This document shows, one piece after another, positions 60,750 to 64,000 of a stretch of 64,000 nt of DNA. Within the stretch, counting starts at the first letter, position 1, and every line of letters starts with the position of its first letter. The notes under the pieces are model-generated. The model had not been told where the DNA came from. It was given only the letters and a program-made list of their open reading frames with translations, and ran no database searches. Where the stretch lies: assembly GCF_036785885.1 (NCBI RefSeq), contig NC_092323.1, positions 11,106,501 to 11,170,500 on the forward strand. Reading direction: 5' to 3'. The translations under genes and the position numbers were made by a program. This stretch comes from Coffea arabica (Eukaryota; Streptophyta; Magnoliopsida; Gentianales; Rubiaceae).

Positions 60750-63169
60750 TGGGCTGGGGTCGAGATATTAGCTCGTGTTGTCTACACTGTTGCATGCTGT
60801 AGTAGATAATACATGTTTGATCATGTAGGTTTGTGGAAAGTATGAGATTGTTGCTTGGGGGATTTTTGCTTTTTGTGTAAAAAGGAAGAAATGGGAAAAA
60901 TATCTCGCATCTCTGCGTGGTACTTTGTACGAGTACACTCTCTTTTGTGCATATTTTGATAGTATGCTGGAGAATGATGCGGTAGAAATGGTTTTTTTTG
61001 CTTGTAAAATTTCTTCTTGTATGGTATTCTTATTTCTTGACGAAGAGTGCTGTCGGTCTGAGCCGGACGTGAAAGGAGTTCTTTTCATCAGAGCTTTCAT
61101 TGTGGAGTTTAAAGGACGAAAACTGTTGGGTTTTGTTTCTGATTGGGGTGATTAAGGCCCATGGAGGCTGTACTTTGTCGAGTCCAGTCTCCGACTCTGA
61201 TCAGTTTCGTTACTGGACTAAGCAAGAAGAGGATGAGAAACAATCCAAAATCCATAGTCATTGTTGATTGGGCCAGCCCACGAAGTACCTATTAGATCCC
61301 AGAAATAATAAGTGCTTAGTAAAATAAAACGAGCTCTGCTCTAATATTGGACCAAACTCCACAATGGTCTCTTGAGCTATTGGGTTTCCTTTGTTTGCCC
61401 CATCTCCACTGACCTTTAGCCACTCATCTGGGTACGGTTTTTGACCATGCATAAGTAGCTTGGCTTTGAGTCTTTGACAGGAATTAGAAATTGAAGTATT
61501 AAATTTGATTTTTTTTTTCCATAGGCTAAACCTAATTTTTTTGAAACTGAGGTTTAGGGTTTTGATTTTTTTTTTTTCATAGGCTAAACCTCATTCTTTC
61601 TAAGCTTCCCTCCACTACCCGTCCCCATCCCCACACCGTTTTCTAATAATTGAATTTGATTCTAATTTTTCTCATAATTAATTGTATGAAATTTTGGTTA
61701 TATAACGAACAGCTCTTGGGAAATTAAAAAAACTAGTTACGTTTGGATGTGTAACAAGATTTTTTTTTTTCAAAAATTTAAAATAATTTATAAGTAACTA
61801 GTTCTATAATCAAGATCACAATCTGCTACATGTTTACTTACATGTAAAATAAAAAGATTAGAAGAGAAAGTAAACTTAGAACCAAGTTAAATTTGTTTCA
61901 AGAAGCATCATCAAGTTCCAAGAAAGCAAATAAAACGAATGTATTGAACAAAAAAAAAAATTGAAACCCAAAATTGCAAGTCGATACCTTGGACTTTTTA
62001 CTTGAAAAATTCATGTTTACATTATTGTATTCACAAGGTGTCATTTTCTTTAGGTATAGTTGCTTACATCTTTTATTACGGCAAATACCTAACAATGCAT
62101 AGGCATAATAATTTGGTTTAATCAGGACTTGGGCAGGATCTTAGATAGATAGTTTGCCTGAAAATGACTCTTGGCTGTTCTTAGTGATGCACTTATTTTG
62201 TTTTCTATAGAGTAACATTACTGAACAAGATAATTGTCACAAATCTTCCATCTCTCTTATTCAAAGGAAAAGTTTACCATATACAATCACTACTCCCTAT
62301 TGATAGGCAATAATTTCTCATATTGATTACATTAGATATTCATTCATAACTCTTACTGAAGGAAATATCTCTCTTTCGTTCCCTTTTACCACACAAACAA
62401 ACACTCATTTTCTTGTGGTTCACGTAATTAAGAATTTATAGTTTTTGGTTTGCATAAGCTGATGCAATTAATCCTTAATGAATGAAAATCAATTAGGACC
62501 AGCTGAAAATTTCAGAAGAAATGAATTTTCAATCTTGGTCAACTAATTCATTTTTTTGCATTTCTTGAGTGGAATTTAGACCTTGGTTGCACTCAACAAA
62601 TTCAGCACTTTTTTTTTTTTTTTTGGAGAATTGGCGAGTTTTAGATAACAAAATAAGAATTTACACTCTAACCGTCAACTTTCCCCTCTTATCTTCCTCT
62701 ACAATTCAGCACTTTTGCTCGTGTGAAATATGACACTCATTTTTTTTTGAATCTTTGACGTTCAATGCATTATAAGTAGGGAAATGCTTATACTTCAGGA
62801 TAATCAGTATCGTCTGAACATTGAAAAAAAAAAAAAAAAAAAAAGAGCCATGACTGGCTTAATAATCAACTGGGGTGAAGGAGAAAGGAAGAAAAAGGAA
62901 CTAGTCATAATTAAGACAGGAAAAAGGGCAAAAAATGATGGCCACGTCAATTTGAAAAAGATAGCATGCATGCAGAAGTAGGAAGGGCCAATTTACACAT
63001 TACCCAAAAGCACAAAAAAGAAAAAAGAAAAAAGAAAAAAGGAGAAGGGCTAATTTAATTCTTTCTCTCAGGAGTATGTCTTTATATATTACGCCTTCAT
63101 TTGATTCACAAAAAGAAAATCCAGCAAAAAAGATAGCAGAATCATCATGGGGATATCCTAATTATACGA
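60750..63169. other. Intergenic region before the KANADI-like gene
   Basis: About 2.4 kb containing the 3' UTR of the membrane protein gene (left) and the 3' flank of the KANADI-like gene (right). It has a nearby pair of direct repeats, TTTTTTTTTCATAGGCTAAACCT-like, at 61507-61531 and 61565-61592, and poly-T/poly-A tracts near 62608-62625 and 62825-62845. No supported gene. Confidence 0.5.
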
Positions 63170-63487
63170 TCATGCAAGCTCTTTTTCAACCCAATCTGGT
63201 CTGCCTAAAGTGAACTCCAAGCTCGGATTTTTACGTTCAAGACTGGGAATTAGATAGCTATTCGGCCGAGAAGAATCACATTCCTGCATCATTTTCCATA
63301 ATACTATCAAGATTCTGCATGAGTTTTGAGGCGTTTTTTTTGTAACCGATCATTCTTTACGAATTAAATTTAGGAAGAGTCACATACCTCTATATGGTGC
63401 CCTGATCTTTGTTCCAATGGCATGGATGAGGAATGTCTGACCCCATTTAGATCACCAGCGGTACTTTGCATCCACCCCTCTCTGCTG
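63170..63487 (-). CDS. KANADI-like GARP transcription factor, C-terminal part (two last exons; gene continues past 64000)
   Basis: The final exon (63283-63170) encodes ECDSSRPNSYLIPSLERKNP followed by SLEFTLGRPDW and a short tail to the TGA stop. The SLEFTLGRPDW box is the conserved C-terminal motif of KANADI proteins, which specify abaxial organ identity. The preceding exon (about 63487-63388) is joined in phase and encodes GWMQSTAGDLNGVRHSSSMP. The GARP/MYB-like DNA-binding domain must lie upstream on this strand, beyond the window edge. The 5' border of the penultimate exon is uncertain because of a CAG repeat at the acceptor. Identification rests on the C-terminal motif alone. Confidence 0.72.
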
Positions 63488-64000
63488 CTGAAATTTCAAA
63501 AGAATATGTATCGAGTCAAATTGCAGAACAAGTAGGCATGTATACTCGGGATAAGGGCTGCCGAACCCTTATTTGTGTTTGAATTTGGTAGCTTAGACGT
63601 ACATGCTAAATTACAACAAAAAAAAATAGAATGCTTAGACAAGTGGATTAGCCACTTAAATTCTATCGTATTCAGAAAAGTACTAACAAATGTAGAATGA
63701 TACTTAAATTTCTATGTCAGTTGGCAGGAAAACCTATAATCTTGTTGTCATTGACCGACAAGAAACTGGAAGTGCTTAAAGTTTGAGTTACTATAGTTCA
63801 ACCTTTCACCCCGCTCTTCTAAGCCGAAAAGGAAATTAACAATGGAAAAGCTTTAAAAAGATAGGTTTTGATGTTTGAGATCATCATAAATTTTCCAGCT
63901 CTTTAGAATAGAAGCTCAAGCAATCGACCCCAGCTAGGCAGCTTTATTGGACCTACTGTTTAGGAATTCAATCGAGAGGCTAGCAACTGAGAATTCCCAT
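63488..64000 (-). other. Probable intron of the KANADI-like gene
   Basis: No further exon could be recognised to the end of the window. The sequence is AT-rich without a long open frame. It is presumably an intron, with the remaining exons beyond 64000. Confidence 0.4.

Overview
The window is nuclear DNA from a flowering plant, most likely a eudicot. The evidence is AT-rich intergenic sequence, GT-AG introns, and plant-specific families: an IDD zinc finger, a KANADI C-terminus, a MAP20-type TPX2 protein, and a plant universal stress protein. I cannot fix the species. I saw no tRNA, rRNA, CRISPR array, operon, organelle insertion or retroelement with coding capacity.

Layout, left to right. 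A four-exon universal stress protein gene lies at 878-2127 (-), followed by gene-poor DNA. Two head-to-tail nine-transmembrane (TM9/EMP70) genes lie at 6768-10206 and 12773-17871 (+), with the same seven-exon structure and intron phases. Next come an intronless gene with three ubiquitin-like domains (19155-20006, -), a PRP38B/SRL1-type splicing factor with an RS-like tail (22837-26543, -), and an eight-exon MAP20-like microtubule protein (29454-31258, -). Then follow an IDD14/15/16 (SGR5-type) zinc finger factor (37133-39021, -), mitochondrial COX11 (43019-46186, -) and HIKESHI (47955-48621, +).

The right part (about 50.65-60.41 kb) is a tandem segmental duplication. Each unit holds a non-coding left block, a MITE-like insertion and a gene for a small, very hydrophobic membrane protein. 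The downstream copy (58441-60749) is complete with three exons. The upstream copy (53665-55221) has only exons 1-2 because the duplication ended inside intron 2. The window closes with the last two exons of a KANADI-like gene (63170-63487, -), whose 5' part lies beyond the edge.

Mobile DNA is mostly small non-autonomous DNA transposons. They include a 984-bp foldback Mutator-like element with ~392-bp inverted repeats and a perfect 9-bp target duplication (27940-28923), an 803-bp hAT-like element (33983-34785), a Tourist-like MITE (21062-21200), two related MITEs in opposite orientation (46802-46988, 47137-47305), and the MITE shared by both duplication units.

The genes are ordinary, independent eukaryotic loci with no evident shared pathway. 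The most unusual features are the asymmetric segmental duplication, an exon that has diverged more than its flanking introns, and a splice donor lying inside a GT/AT microsatellite. Exon coordinates were read by eye from splice sites and frame continuity; UTRs and transcription starts are largely undefined.
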